From assembly GCA_038503075.1 (NCBI GenBank), contig JBCAML010000014.1:744001-808000 (forward strand): a stretch of 64,000 nt of DNA, written 5' to 3'. The notes under the pieces are model-generated. The model searched no databases, was not told the origin of the DNA, and saw only the letters and a program-made list of their open reading frames with translations. Source of the stretch: Gyromitra esculenta (taxonomy: Eukaryota > Ascomycota > Pezizomycetes > Pezizales > Discinaceae). This document shows positions 1 to 11,325 of the stretch, piece after piece. The position numbers and the translations under genes were made by a program. Numbering within the stretch: the stretch's first letter is position 1; each line of letters begins with the position of its first letter.

Positions 1-841
1 CAGTACCAGAGACTATCAAAACGGTTCATACCCGAGGCTATCAACTACGTTCTACAAGCGCTAAGTCTCCTCGCACCCTCGCCGCAGGGAGAATTGCCGG
101 GGAATTTCCCGTATCATGAGAGCAAGGATGGAGTAAGGATGGAGAATGCGAAAGGCTGGGTAATGCGAAAGACGGGGTTTAAGGATATATTCGAGGAAAA
201 AGAAGGGGATGAGAAAGCAGATACTCAGAGCGCGATTGTGTATACGCTATTATGTTTACTGGAAGGGTTGGCGGAACTGTGGGCGGGGAAGAAGGCGTTC
301 ACGGAGGTTTTTCAGCCGGCGGTGGAGGTTGTGGGGCATTGGAGAGGTAGGGAGTGTAGAGGAATGATAAGCCAGGATCTTAAGGTTAGTTGAATCCCCA
401 CATCTCCCTAATAATCATTATACTCGAATTTCTAACGTAATCCCGATTTAGAGTAAACTTAAGTCCACTCACACCGCGCTCACTAAGGCGCTCACTCGCG
501 CTCGCCTCTCGCGTCGTCCTTTGGAACTACATCACCACAAACCCCTACCTATCAAGACCTATATTCCCAAATTTGAGGAATCTTACAACGCCGACAAGCG
601 CAGCTACGATCCAGACAAGGACCGCGCACAGCTAGCGAAACTGAAGGCGGAACACAAGCGGGAGCGGAAGGGAGCGCTCAGAGAGCTGAGGAAGGACTCT
701 TCGTTCGTGGCGAGGGAGAAGCTAAAGGAGGATAAGAAGACAAGTAAGGAGTATCACGCGAAGATGGCAAGGTTGACGGCGATGATCCAGACAGAGGAAG
801 GAGCGGCGGCGAATGAGTATAAGAGGCTGAAGAACAGGTAG
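1..841 (+). CDS. NOP14: Nop14-like nucleolar protein, C-terminal part (5' truncated by window edge)
   Basis: This is the C-terminal end of Nop14, a nucleolar protein of the small-subunit processome needed for 18S rRNA maturation and 40S assembly. Exons are 1-384 and 452-841. The 67-bp intron begins GTTAGT, carries a CTAAC-like branch site and ends TTTAG, with phase 0 on both sides. Exon 1 is open from base 1 and starts in a helical region (RLSKRFIPEAINYVLQAL). Exon 2 holds the most conserved stretch of the family: YDPDKDRAQLAKLKAEHKR, then KGALRELRKD, and a basic tail ending near ANEYKRLKNR. That basic tail is typical of the very C-terminus, so the stop at 839-841 is credible. Most of the protein lies outside the window. 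I am confident of the family from the tail motif. Confidence 0.9.
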
Positions 842-2508
842 GGAACAGGAGTTTGTATATAATATAAAAAATAATACAAAGTTAAAAGTTTGGTTTTGGG
901 AGAATTGATTCTATATTTTTTTTTTCTTGCTTATTTGTGGTTTACTTGACGATGGAGCATGGATTATCACTCTACATTGAAGAACGACAAGCAGTGCGAA
1001 GAGTGAGACTGTATGATCCATTCGGTACTCTGCAGATCAACCTTCGGTACGGGAGGAAGAAAAAAAACACCCAAGGCCCAGATGAACTCGACTGTCAAGA
1101 TTATGCAAAAAGGGATAAATCAAGAATAAAACAGATCCCATGTCGCCACCCCTCGGGGATTCGTCCGCCGCCATTGCCTGGGTGGTTTCCAGTGTGCTTC
1201 TACCGCAAACGTGATTTTGCGAAGAAGTCTAACACTTAGAGGCAAGAACACAGCATCGCGCACATGTTTTGTGGGAGGCGATGCTGCGGGGTCGCCCAGC
1301 TAAAAGCAGGCGGACTGGAAGGCTCGCATTGACTGTCACTTAGGAGTAAGACGTCCGCCTGGTGCTGGGTCAGTCTAACACTTAGAGGTAGGTGTTGACG
1401 AAACAACTGGAAACCAGAGTTCTGTCCGCGCTTCGAGTGTCACTTAGGAGTAAGCGCACCCCGAGCCCAGACGTCTGTTTCTCTCCCATGCCGATGGCCG
1501 GTCCGGTCACGAGTCGCTTTTTATTTTGTTTTATTTATTTTTTTTCTCGTGGTGTCTCCCAATCAATCGCGAAAACTTGATTTATTGTATTAATTTATGG
1601 CTCGGTGGGAGCCAATTGCTGCGATCCGACATGCTGCCTCTCCGATTGACGCAGTTGCACAATCCGCCGCTGCAGTTGGTTCTCGGGAGGGCTGTATGTA
1701 TGTACTGTAGACGGACTGAAGAGTACGCATCCCCTCGAGCATTAACCCGCGAGACGGCTGTTGGTCGCTTTGCCGGCTGTTGTCGAGCACGAGCGCCTCG
1801 TCCCGCAACAAAAGAGACCCGGGAAATAAAGCCAGTGTCCTCTGCTGTATCGGACATGCGTGCATGGTGGGGGTTGTGTGCAGCAGACCCCGCACGAACT
1901 CTGGTACGGCAGGTCCACCCCAGCAGCCCTGCAGGGCCGATCTTGGGGTAAGCAATCCTCCGACCGTGATTGGTGAGGCGGGCACTGAGCACCCTGTGGC
2001 GGCGTCTTTTGGGTTATCGGGCTATCTATCGGGCTATCGTGCGAGTTCTTGAGCGGTCTCGCCCAATTGGAATCAGATGAGGTTGAGCCGCGACCAGCCG
2101 AACGTTCCAAAAGCTTCCCGTCTGGAGCTTCGGCATCTTTGTTGGGACTACCACTACTGTACCACATCTGCGATCTCCCCCTCCTCTTCACCTCCATCTC
2201 CATCACAATCAATCCCCCAGGCTCCTTGGCCTTGTAAGAATACTATCACGGGACTTTACGTAACAGCAAGACTCGGTATGTACCTATATATACCTCCAAT
2301 TTGCCTCTTTCTTTGACCTCTAGCTTTTCGAGATTTACACTCTTCTCACTAACCTCGATTCTGCCATCCTCAGCCAAATCTAAACTCAACCGAGTCAAAG
2401 AAAACCGAAACAAAATATCAAAACGGAGTCTAAAAAAATCCTAAGGTATTGGAACACAACACTCTAGTCACCCTATAGATCTAATTCGTCCCACAGAAAT
2501 CCACTACA
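842..2508 (+). other. Intergenic region with interleaved short direct repeats
   Basis: About 1.67 kb between NOP14 and the ornithine aminotransferase gene. Open frames here lack codon structure or any recognisable domain. The one clear structure is two 16-17 bp motifs that alternate A-B-A-B between 1227 and 1454 (reported separately). The last few hundred bases are C/T- and A-rich and probably hold the promoter and 5' leader of the downstream gene. I see no tRNA or other RNA gene. Confidence 0.6.
1227..1454 (+). repeat. Alternating short direct repeats A-B-A-B
   Basis: Motif A (GTCTAACACTTAGAGG) is at 1227-1242 and 1373-1388. Motif B (TGTCACTTAGGAGTAAG) is at 1334-1350 and 1438-1454. Each pair is identical, and A and B share the core CACTTAG. 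Spacing is irregular (about 30-110 bp), so this is not a simple tandem array. It lies roughly 1 kb upstream of the ornithine aminotransferase start. Possible explanations are regulatory-protein sites or a decayed duplication. I see no terminal inverted repeats. Confidence 0.55.
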
Positions 2509-4283
2509 ATGTCACCTTCTGCAGCTACAGCGCCTTCAAAGGACGGGCAGGCCACCTTGAAAAGCAAGTCCTCTGATATCCATGCCACATCTACCGATCA
2601 GGCTGTTCAGTATGAGCATGACTTTGCTGCCCACAACTACCACCCGTTACCTGTCGTGATGGCTAGGGGTGAGGGTGTTCGTGTCTGGGATCCTGAGGTT
2701 AGTCCTGTCCCACCCTTCAACTACAAAAAGCATCTGCCACGAGGCAGGATGACGTGCTGCTCGATCCAGCCCCGTGGATCTGGATCTCTAGAAGACCCGA
2801 TGCAATGGCTTGGGACTCCAGAAAACAACTGCTAACTCTTTGCTTTTTCGTGCGGCATTTAGGGCAAAGAATACCTCGATTTCTTGAGCGCCTATTCGGC
2901 AGTCAACCAAGGCCATTGCCATCCCAAGATTGTCAATGCCCTGGTCCAACAAGCTCAGAGATTAACTTTGTCCTCGAGAGCGTTCTACAATGATGTGTTT
3001 CCCGTCTTTGCAAAGTTTGTCACAGAGGTACATTCTCTCAGCATGGTTCCCCCGATATAGCGATTCTGCATGATCTCGGGTACTGACATGCAGCAACGTG
3101 CCGTAGTACTTCGGCTATGAAACGGTACTCCCCATGAACACAGGTGCTGAGGCGGTCGAGACTGGCATCAAGATTGCGCGCAAGTGGGGTTACAAAGTAA
3201 AAGGAATTCCCAAGGACGAGGCTCTCGTCTTCGCCGTTACCGAGAATTTCCATGGCCGCACCTTCGCCGCGATTTCTTTGTCCACAGATCCCGAATCCCG
3301 TGACAACTACGGCCCATACCTCCCCAACATTGGCTCCGTGTGCCCATCTACCGGGAAAAATATTCGCTACAACAATATCTCGGACCTAGAGGAGGCGTTT
3401 GAAGCCCACGGCAAGAACACCGCTGCATTCTTAGTCGAGCCTATCCAAGGTGAAGCTGGCATCGTGGTTCCTGACGATGATTACCTCGCCAAAGTTCACG
3501 CGTTGTGCAAGAAACATAACATTCTTCTCATCTGCGATGAGATTCAGACTGGTATTGCTCGTACTGGACGCCTGCTGTGCTCTGAGCACTCTGGTATCCG
3601 CCCCGATATCGTCCTGCTTGGAAAGGCCATCTCCGGGGGCATGTACCCTGTATCTGCTGTTCTCGCAGATAAGCACATCATGTTCACTGTTGAGCCTGGC
3701 ACACATGGCTCCACCTACGGCGGTAATCCTCTCGGTTGTGCTGTTGCCATTGCTGCACTTGAGGTCGTTCGTGATGAAAAGTTGACGGAGAACGCTGAGG
3801 CTTTGGGGAAACGATTCCGTGCTGGTATCAATGCGATTGATAACCCTGCCATTAAGTTGGTCCGTGGGAAGGGCTTATTGAACGCGGTTATCATCGATGA
3901 GAACAAAACTTCCGGTCACTCCGCCTGGGAACTTTGCTTGCTACTGAAAGAGAAAGGTCTCTTGGTGAGCGGAATCCAAACCCCAACTCTAAATAAACAC
4001 ATACTTTGGTAGATGAAGATTGCTAATTACAGTGCGGGGATGATCGTGAAGGCCAAACCCACCCACCAAAACATCATCCGTCTTGCACCTCCACTTGTTA
4101 TTACCGAGGAGCAAATCGACAGAGCTGTTGCTATCTTTGAGGAAGCTTTGAGAGACCTGGTACGTACCCTAACAATCGCTCTTGAAGATATCCGTCACCG
4201 ACTGACAATTGGTATAGCCAAATTGGAAAGAGGACAAGATATCCCCTGAGGAGAAGTCTTACAAGAATGTGCTTGACGATTAG
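2509..4283 (+). CDS. CAR2: Ornithine aminotransferase (ornithine-oxo-acid transaminase)
   Basis: This is a PLP-dependent class III aminotransferase that converts ornithine and 2-oxoglutarate to glutamate-5-semialdehyde and glutamate in arginine catabolism. Five exons: 2509-2697, 2863-3027, 3107-3964, 4052-4159, 4218-4283. All junctions are phase 0 and give 461 aa, a normal length. Visible family features are [18 protein letters not shown] in exon 2, [20 protein letters not shown] across the exon 2/3 junction, the [14 protein letters not shown] cofactor-binding segment, and the PLP lysine in [16 protein letters not shown] (about Lys291). [14 protein letters not shown] opens exon 4. There is no mitochondrial presequence, which fits the cytosolic enzyme of fungi. 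The ATG at 2509 is the first in frame with a normal N-terminus. The short last exon ([21 protein letters not shown]) has ordinary splice signals. Confidence 0.95.
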
Positions 4284-5399
4284 GTAACTATCAAATCATT
4301 CACACCTTCTTCGTTCCTTTTTTTTTTATTTGTTTATACTAGTGGGCGCGGAACTGAAGGGGTATTTTTGTACCGTTTTTCACGTTCCCCCCCCCTTTCT
4401 TTTCGGGGCTATGCCTAAATCATAAAAAGGCAATTTTATGAGTTGAACTCTTTCATTTCTTCTAGTTATAACCAGCTTTGGGTCCTGGTTCTTTATCAAT
4501 GGGTTCTGGTACTAGGGTTCTAGTTTTCTTTTTACTTACTCTGCATAAGCATTTGTAAAAAGGTCTCTTTTGTCTAAGGGGTTTTGATTGGGTTTACGGG
4601 ATTTTTCCCTTTTTTTTTTTAAATAGGCTTCAATGTATGGGTTTAGGTTTCTAAATTGTCTAGATATACACGCATTCGCGTCTCTGCCTCTTAGGGTGTT
4701 TATTTTTTGAGGTTAAGGGTTTAAGGCGATATTATACTAGTCACCCAATAACGGGTAGTACTCTATAAACCAAAGATCTGTGAAAAATTACCAATAATCC
4801 ATAACCTTAATGCACGATGGCACTAGGCCCTCTATTCTATATCCTATGAAGTGCAAGACAACCCGTCTCGTGCCTAAACATTCATGCTTAGCGAAGGTTC
4901 GCGCTTCATGCACCTCCCCACATGTAATTGTACTACATTTTTCAAATTGTAAACTCAGGAAAATAGGCTAGGTACAAGGTATCCAGTCAATCATGCCCAA
5001 AAATTTGAAAATATTTAGTCTAGTATCGCTCGATACGGATATGCCTATTATCTAATGCTTCCCTTAGTGTGTTCGATGTTTCACAGGCTTTAGATTATTT
5101 AGCTTATTTGGTTACGCAGAAACTACTTTGGGCGCCGGTCAGTCAAGCATATGGTGAAACTCCTATTACTGGTCAGAACCCCGTATATAAAGGAGTGCTT
5201 TCGCCCATTAGACAAGAAAAAGCAAGCGACATCGATCCCATGCCAGCAGCTTGCTGCTTACAGTGCGCAGCGGCTAGAATAGAAACGGGCTTAAACTTTC
5301 GGTAGGTTTACCTCACAGTGTTTCTTGAATTTATTCCTTTTATTCACTCTTGATTGCCCAAACTTGAAGACTATAGGGTTACTCGATAAAACTTTATTA
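4284..5399. other. AT-rich intergenic region between convergent genes
   Basis: This 1.1-kb gap separates the 3' ends of the aminotransferase (+) and the membrane-protein gene (-). It is rich in T-runs and holds no credible coding region. An open frame at 5069-5305 has no recognisable protein character. A short terminal-inverted-repeat element at 4862-4979 is listed separately. Confidence 0.6.
4862..4979. mobile_element. Small terminal-inverted-repeat element, family 1 (copy a)
   Basis: About 118 bp. It begins CCCGTCTCGTGCCTAAAC and ends with sequence whose reverse complement reads CCTTGTACCTAGCCTATTT, an imperfect inverted repeat. The same two ends occur at 30003-30130, and a longer diverged relative at about 46650-47110 shares internal sequence (ATGCTTaGCG...AAGGTTCGC). 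The element is non-coding. The recurring ends with variable interiors fit a non-autonomous DNA transposon family. No clear target-site duplication is visible. Confidence 0.5.
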
Positions 5400-7133
5400 T
5401 TACCCTCCGGCAGTAACCTCCGCCGTATATGCTATGCTACCATGATATCCCACCCGCTCCCATTCCCGCTCAAGTCTAAGCGGCTGCTCATCGCTCTCTG
5501 ACCCAAAGGCCAACGTACCTTCGTAGCTGGAAGTACCGGCCGTAACGTATTCCACATCAATCACAACTTCTCGCACTCTCAGTATCTGTCCTCGGTTCCT
5601 GTTTAAATCTGCGTTGGCCTCCCTGGCAGCCATTTCGATCGAATTATTGGAACCCACAGCTACAACACTCCCAGAGATCCAAGAGGTACTGTTAATATAT
5701 GCCCCATTTTCAGGTTGTTCCTGCAATGTCCCGTTCCCAGGCTTCTGACTAGCGAGTTTCGTAATCAGATCTGCCATGCTCAGTTCGATGTTGAGCTTAA
5801 CAATAAACGTTAGGGAGGCAAACGGCAGCCACCTAAATCGCTTCCGCAATAATAATAATAATCATTTTAGCCCCCCCCTTTCTTTTTTTTCATCCTCAAA
5901 GAGCATTTTATCAAAAAAAAAAAAAATTTTACTTGCATGGTTTAAACATTAACCCAAGACTTGACGGAAACTTACATGAGTCGGCTCGCTGGGTAGAATT
6001 GGAATCCTACAGCGATAAACTATCGAGATGTGTATTAGCCTAGTCACAGTATTCAGGTACGGTTGGTCTCCGACGAATGGCAAATGCGTTGATGATCCTC
6101 CTCTTACCCCCGAAGATATTTGGTAAAGCACCCGGGGGGGGTATCGAGAAACTCACATCTATCCCGATAGAAACGCATACGATCCTAAAATTATGGGTCA
6201 CTAGAGGCCTATATTTGTGTAGCCCCGGATCGATAAGCTGTTTTTGAACCACTCGGATGAAATATAAATTCAAAAGTGCATCGAGGGTGATAATCGCGGT
6301 TGCTTGGGTTTTGAGATATATGTCGCATATACGGGCGAGCCTGTCAAAGTTTAGTACAGATTTTTTCCAAACCCCCCCCCCCCGGATTAGTTGGTCAACT
6401 AGAAAAAAAGGCGACAAAATGAAAATGGAGTTGAAGTTATAAAAACTGGATAACGCACCGAAACCTACTTTTCGGAGATCTGAAGCTGTAACGGAACCCA
6501 AGCGCACACTGACATAACGGCAACAAAGAATGCTAGCGTAAGGCATACTCGACGAAGTTTTTTTATGCGGTTTTTATCGACCTCGATAATGGCAATTCGG
6601 TTGATGATAATCTGTAGGATCGCTTGTTCCTGGATGGTAATTTGATAAATTAGCGCCATATATTCTGAGCTGCATTGAAATGACTGGCATGAGATTTCTA
6701 GGCGGTACCTGAACTATCCAAAAAAAGACTTTTACAAATTCAACTCAATCAGCATATACCCTAAGCCATGATCCACGCTCCATATATAACGCTCCACTCA
6801 CCCAACATCAAGAGTGTGACAATACTATTTCCCTAAATCAGTCTAATGTTCTGACCAACAATAAGGCCTAGTCGCGCGAACCAACCTAGGTTTAATATGT
6901 CCTTGAACAAGAAGCCAGGCGAGGCAACCATAGCCGAAAATCGAGAAAAGGCACATCCAAACAAACCAAAAATAGCGAGATTTATATCTCCTAACCCTTG
7001 GGATAGCCAACGTCTGTTTGTAAGCTTTCCATCCGGTTAAATATCCAAACCCTAGGAGAAGTCCCCATGATATTAGGGAAAGTTCAGACTCCACGGCAGT
7101 GAGGCTTTCCCTGGAAGATTTGTTCCCCGCCAT
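5400..7133 (-). CDS. Fungal multi-pass integral membrane protein, unknown function
   Basis: Five exons on the minus strand: 7133-6886, 6669-6469, 6340-6157, 6019-5976, 5832-5400. Phases agree at every junction and give 369 aa. Hydrophobic segments appear in order: LISWGLLLGFGYLTGWKAY, FWFVWMCLFSIFGYGCLAWL, a segment near ILQIIINRIAII, LTLAFFVAVMSVCAWVPL, TAIITLDALLNLYFIRVV, IVCVSIGIDFIAVGF and WLPFASLTFIVKLNIEL. This suggests about seven membrane spans, then a soluble tail of about 130 residues. The ordering resembles a family of uncharacterised seven-span proteins widespread in Pezizomycotina (recalled pattern LQIIINRIA...NLYF...VKLNIE.SMADLI). I cannot assign a ligand or reaction. The 128-bp intron 2 contains a run of 12 G on the coding strand. 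It is spliced out in this model, so it need not disrupt the frame. Confidence 0.75.
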
Positions 7134-10100
7134 CTCAGTGACAGCACCGAATGTGCCAATAAGGCGGAAGTATCAGCAAAAAGCACTCAGAATCGACGTA
7201 TCCTTGACCTCCGAGCTTGACTACAGGGAAACCACCAAGTGGGGATTTCCCCAGTTTTATTATTTACCTTTGACGACACATACCACTCGCGTAGACCTTG
7301 GCTGGAAGCACGCTTTGACCTTTTGCTTTGACGTTTTCCCAGGACCAAATTTCAAACTCTGCCAAGAGCTAGAATGCACGGGCGGGACGGTGGGCTCTCG
7401 GAGATCGCCATCCAAAATATGTGAGACCTATATGTATTTTATCCTCATATCCCCAAGTAGCGATATAGATGGAGTTCCGGAGTGCATGAAGGCTCAGCGA
7501 CCATCATAACAGAGGCAGGGGCTTTGATCCGTTGAGGACAACTCCAGGACAGGGTGCATATACTCCAGCCAGGATAACTACTGATGTTATTCAAGGATCC
7601 CATAAGCCAACAGATCACCAGCTCAATTTGATCACTCAAACTCTAATGTTGCGGGGATCTCGAATACCCAAATTCCCCTAATATCTTCACTGCGGCTATC
7701 CCTCTTAATCTCTACCGCCATGTATCACCATGTTTTCAATACCTAGTACTCATAAGTTCCAAATATTTAGTCACTTTGTCAAATCTTCTTAAATCTGGTA
7801 AATAACGCCATCTAAGACAAGATATTCTCCAAGTACCAAAATCATCAGGTTGGGGCTTTAAAGTGGTACAGGTTTCACGCAGTGACCCCTGAGATACGTA
7901 CCACCAATTCAGTTATCCCTTACGCCGGTACTTAGAGGCTGCCAAATATGTCAACTTCGATCAGGTGGATAAATGGACGATCTTGCTGTATTGAGGTGTT
8001 TCCTATCCGGATATGGGGCTGAAATGAGACCTTGCCCTCAGCCACCAAACTAGTTGGCAGCTTTACCAGCGTAAGGGATACATCTCTACCATTTACCGAG
8101 CGTGTATCTTTACAACCAGATCAGAGGAGAGAAGATATCTTCTAGGCAAAAATTATTGAAACAGGCACCGAAAGAAATATCAATCGGTCCAGGAAACCTT
8201 TCTCTTGTCTCTTGTTCAAGAATTGCGACAACTGTTGCTCTTACCGAGCCAGCCATCGGCCTCCAATATGGTGGGTGTCCGAAATCATGAGCAAAGAGCC
8301 GAAGCTGCCGTATCTGCATCGTTGTGTTATTCGACAATTAAGTTTCTGCCGAGATAGTAGCTCCCGCGAGATTCTGGAGACGATAAGTAGACTGATACCT
8401 TGATATCGTTTAGAAGATTAAATGATAGGAGGCGGGCTAGGAATTTAGGAATTTGCGCTACAGGGCCAATCCCAAGCGAAATCTTACGAGTAGACAACCA
8501 ATAACAATGGATGGCATTCGCGAGTGATATTTCGTGATTCTTGAAACCACTTATCCCTCTCACAATACCTTGGATCCCGGTCCTATTAGTGATGGTCTCG
8601 ATATTAGTCTGCAGAACAGAGTTTAGATGGTAAGAAGGGTGAACGACACGACCACAGTCGCTAAATATATTTATAGACTAAGAGTGTGAAGTGTCCAAAA
8701 TAGAAGCCAAATTTTCCAAAGCAGCATGCGCTTTGAATTAGATAGCTACAGTCTCTCCCGGCCACACGACGAAACTGGGCAGCTGACGGACAGATTCTGA
8801 GAGAGTAGTAGTGGTTTGGGATCCTGAGGACTGCCAGAATTTGTGGTGGTATACCCTTGTTCGTCAGCCCAGATTCGTCATGTAGCTGGGAGCGTACCGG
8901 GTGGATGTGAAACGGCGGAGTTAGCTACCCCACCCTGGAAAGGGAGAACAACGCCGTGACGTAGCGAAATATTGCGAAATACAGTAGGATACGACGAAAA
9001 CAACAGAGCGATACTGTGACCGCTCAGATCCGTGACATTCTAGCAAGTCCCAATATTTCACCCCTGATCCGAGTACGTACCACCCCAAACGCCCCTCCGG
9101 AAAGCATTGTATCACTGGCTGGGCCGCTTATTGTGGAGGTATCGGTTAGATTACCTACTTTGCTGCACACGGCGAATGCCGAAAAACCTTTCCCGATGAA
9201 CATGCCAACTTATTTTGCAGTCTTAAGGATTAGGACGGAGCTGCTCGCGTTAACGAAAACTGAGCTTCACATCGGCGGGGTGACGATATCTAACCCTTTG
9301 CGCAAAGGCACCAGCCATCAACCGAAGGATGATCAGTAATTATCGATTGGTGGAAGACATCGTTATCGAGGAGGCTGGTTCTGAAAATTGGAATGTGAGG
9401 TCCTCCATAAGATACACGCAGTGTTTCTCGTTAGTCCCATTTCCGCGCGGCAGATTTCTAGCGTATGTTAGATATTCTCCATACAGCTACCTTGGTTTTG
9501 CTAGTCTTCTGGTCTTTAAATTTTTTAGAACGAATCATGGCTATTAGTCAATGCATTCACTGGATATGCATTATCGAAGGACTTGAATTTAACTACAAAC
9601 TCATTCAAGGTACCAGTTTTCATTCGTACGACAGATAAGCTATTTTAGGGTGAAGTAGAGCTGGTAGATTTATACCGAGGTTGCATACATATATAGTTTT
9701 GATTAGGGTATTATGGATAACTCGAATCTAATCAGGAACGATATTACAATTTTGTCCAAAACAATTTAATTGCACACTGTGAGATACCCAGTGATTCATG
9801 TGCATATATGTCTGTCACAATCTGTAGATGCCCCCCTGATTTGTGATATTCTAGCTTTGCGGCCCGTGGGCATTTGAGACAATGGGAATAGGTAGTGGTT
9901 GGGAGCACATACTTAGCTGGGAGAATTTTTCCCAAAAACCATCAACCTACACCGACGTTTGCTTACATCGAAAGGACCGGCCAGACGGCGAAGCTGCTTC
10001 CATAGTGTAATCAACTTGTTAAACTGGGGGTTGGTAAAAAATATATTGAGGTTTGCCGATACTTTTAGCATGGGAGGATCTGGAAATGCTGGAATAAGTA

Positions 10101-11325
10101 AAAATATATATACTTCCAAATGCTGTGGGTTGTATTTTCACGGCAGATGCTCGGGTTTCTCTACTGTTGCTGGATGATGAAGCTGGTCGGATGATGATTT
10201 GGGACGTAGTCTCGCTATTTAACTCAGATAGCCTCCTGAGTTATGTGTTCTCGTAGTAGACATTCGTCCTCTGAAATCAAGGTTTTGGTGTAGTTGTAGA
10301 GGCATCCGTCAAAGTCAGTATAGAGCAGGGTGTCGCGGAATAAGTCGGCTGTGAGGCTATGGATTTGGCTTAGTGAGGACAATTTTCGTAAGCTTGTGGC
10401 AGTTTAACGCAGACTGTAGGTTTTCAGTATCCATCTCCATCCTATGCCCCTAGCATACATGTATGCATCCTGCACCTCCTGCTTTTCGGGTGCTTATACC
10501 TGCGTGTACAGCAAAGATCGAATATACCCAGCGGTTTGATATGTTTTGGGATAACTGGTCTTAGACTCTAACTGTAATATTTGCCAATGTGGTGTACTGG
10601 TGGGTACGTGTACGTGTAATTTCACTACCAGACGCTGCCAACCCACGACGCGGGAATGGATGAAGGCCAAAGGGCGGTCACAGAGCAGATTGGAAAACTT
10701 GGGCTGAAAGCATCAGTGCGACGGAATGGACCCGTGGCTTCGCTTGCCCAAAAACTTCTATTGTTAATTTCAATGACAGCCCTCACTACATGTATAGATG
10801 GGTCCTGGATTTCTATTGTCGATCCTATGATCCAACAAATATAAATGTGGGCAATCAGATTAGAACCTTTAAAAAGGTCAAAGCATTTTATCTTCTAGAT
10901 TTATGGTTCTTCGATGGTGAACTAGCTATCCGCGTCCTGTAAGGGGAGATCTAGGGAAAAACGCTGAGCGCTAGAAATTAGGTGCATTGCTTTCGTGGAG
11001 GGAGGAACTTTTGCTTAAATTTTTGGGAGGGAGAGTCTAGGTTTGAGAATAAAATCCCGAACTACATTTTCTATCAATTATTCTTAGCATGCCGAATCAA
11101 TGACTGGATGGGTAAACATCTCTGGTTTCAATCTTTAGAGCTAACTCGTTCTGGAGAAAACTGTGTTCGCTCAAGATGCGCATATGTGGATTTCTATAAT
11201 ATACATGGGGAGATCATTGGGGTCGAAACTGCTGCAGGACGTTCCGCAAACAGCCCTTATAATATTGGAGTAAGTGTAAAGTGGCGCAAAGAAATTACAT
11301 TACCATATGTCGATCTCTTCCCACC
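7134..11325. other. Gene-poor 4.2-kb region
   Basis: Between two divergently placed minus-strand genes I find no gene I can support well. Open frames at 7099-7509 and 9016-9339 (+) lack conserved motifs. Those at 9744-10177 and 10656-10844 are short and compositionally ordinary. A doubtful two-exon minus-strand ORF at 8110-8668 is listed separately. The open frame at 10982-11560 (+) is largely antisense to the MPP-alpha gene. No tRNA-like cloverleaf or long tandem repeat was seen. Confidence 0.5.
8110..8668 (-). CDS. Possible small two-exon hypothetical gene or gene remnant
   Basis: An open stretch on the minus strand (about 8668 down to 8399) reads through HPSYHLNSVLQTNIETITNR and AQIPKFLARLLSFNLLNDIK. 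It ends at a phase-0 GTATCA donor. A GCAG acceptor about 78 bp later resumes in phase with IRQLRLFAHDFGHPPYWRPM and runs to a stop at 8110. Joined, it encodes roughly 180 residues. I recognise no family and no obvious start codon upstream of the open stretch, so it may be part of a longer or decayed gene, or chance. It is listed because the splice signals and phase agree. Confidence 0.25.

Noticed and set aside
1526..2212. Cluster of overlapping open frames on both strands upstream of ornithine aminotransferase
   Set aside because: They overlap in several frames, contain no conserved motif and have no splice continuity. GC-richer sequence lacking stops is enough to explain them.
6361..6390. 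Run of 12 C (G on the coding strand) as a possible frameshift in the membrane-protein gene
   Set aside because: The acceptor at 6341-6342 places the run inside the intron, and the protein reads through in frame.
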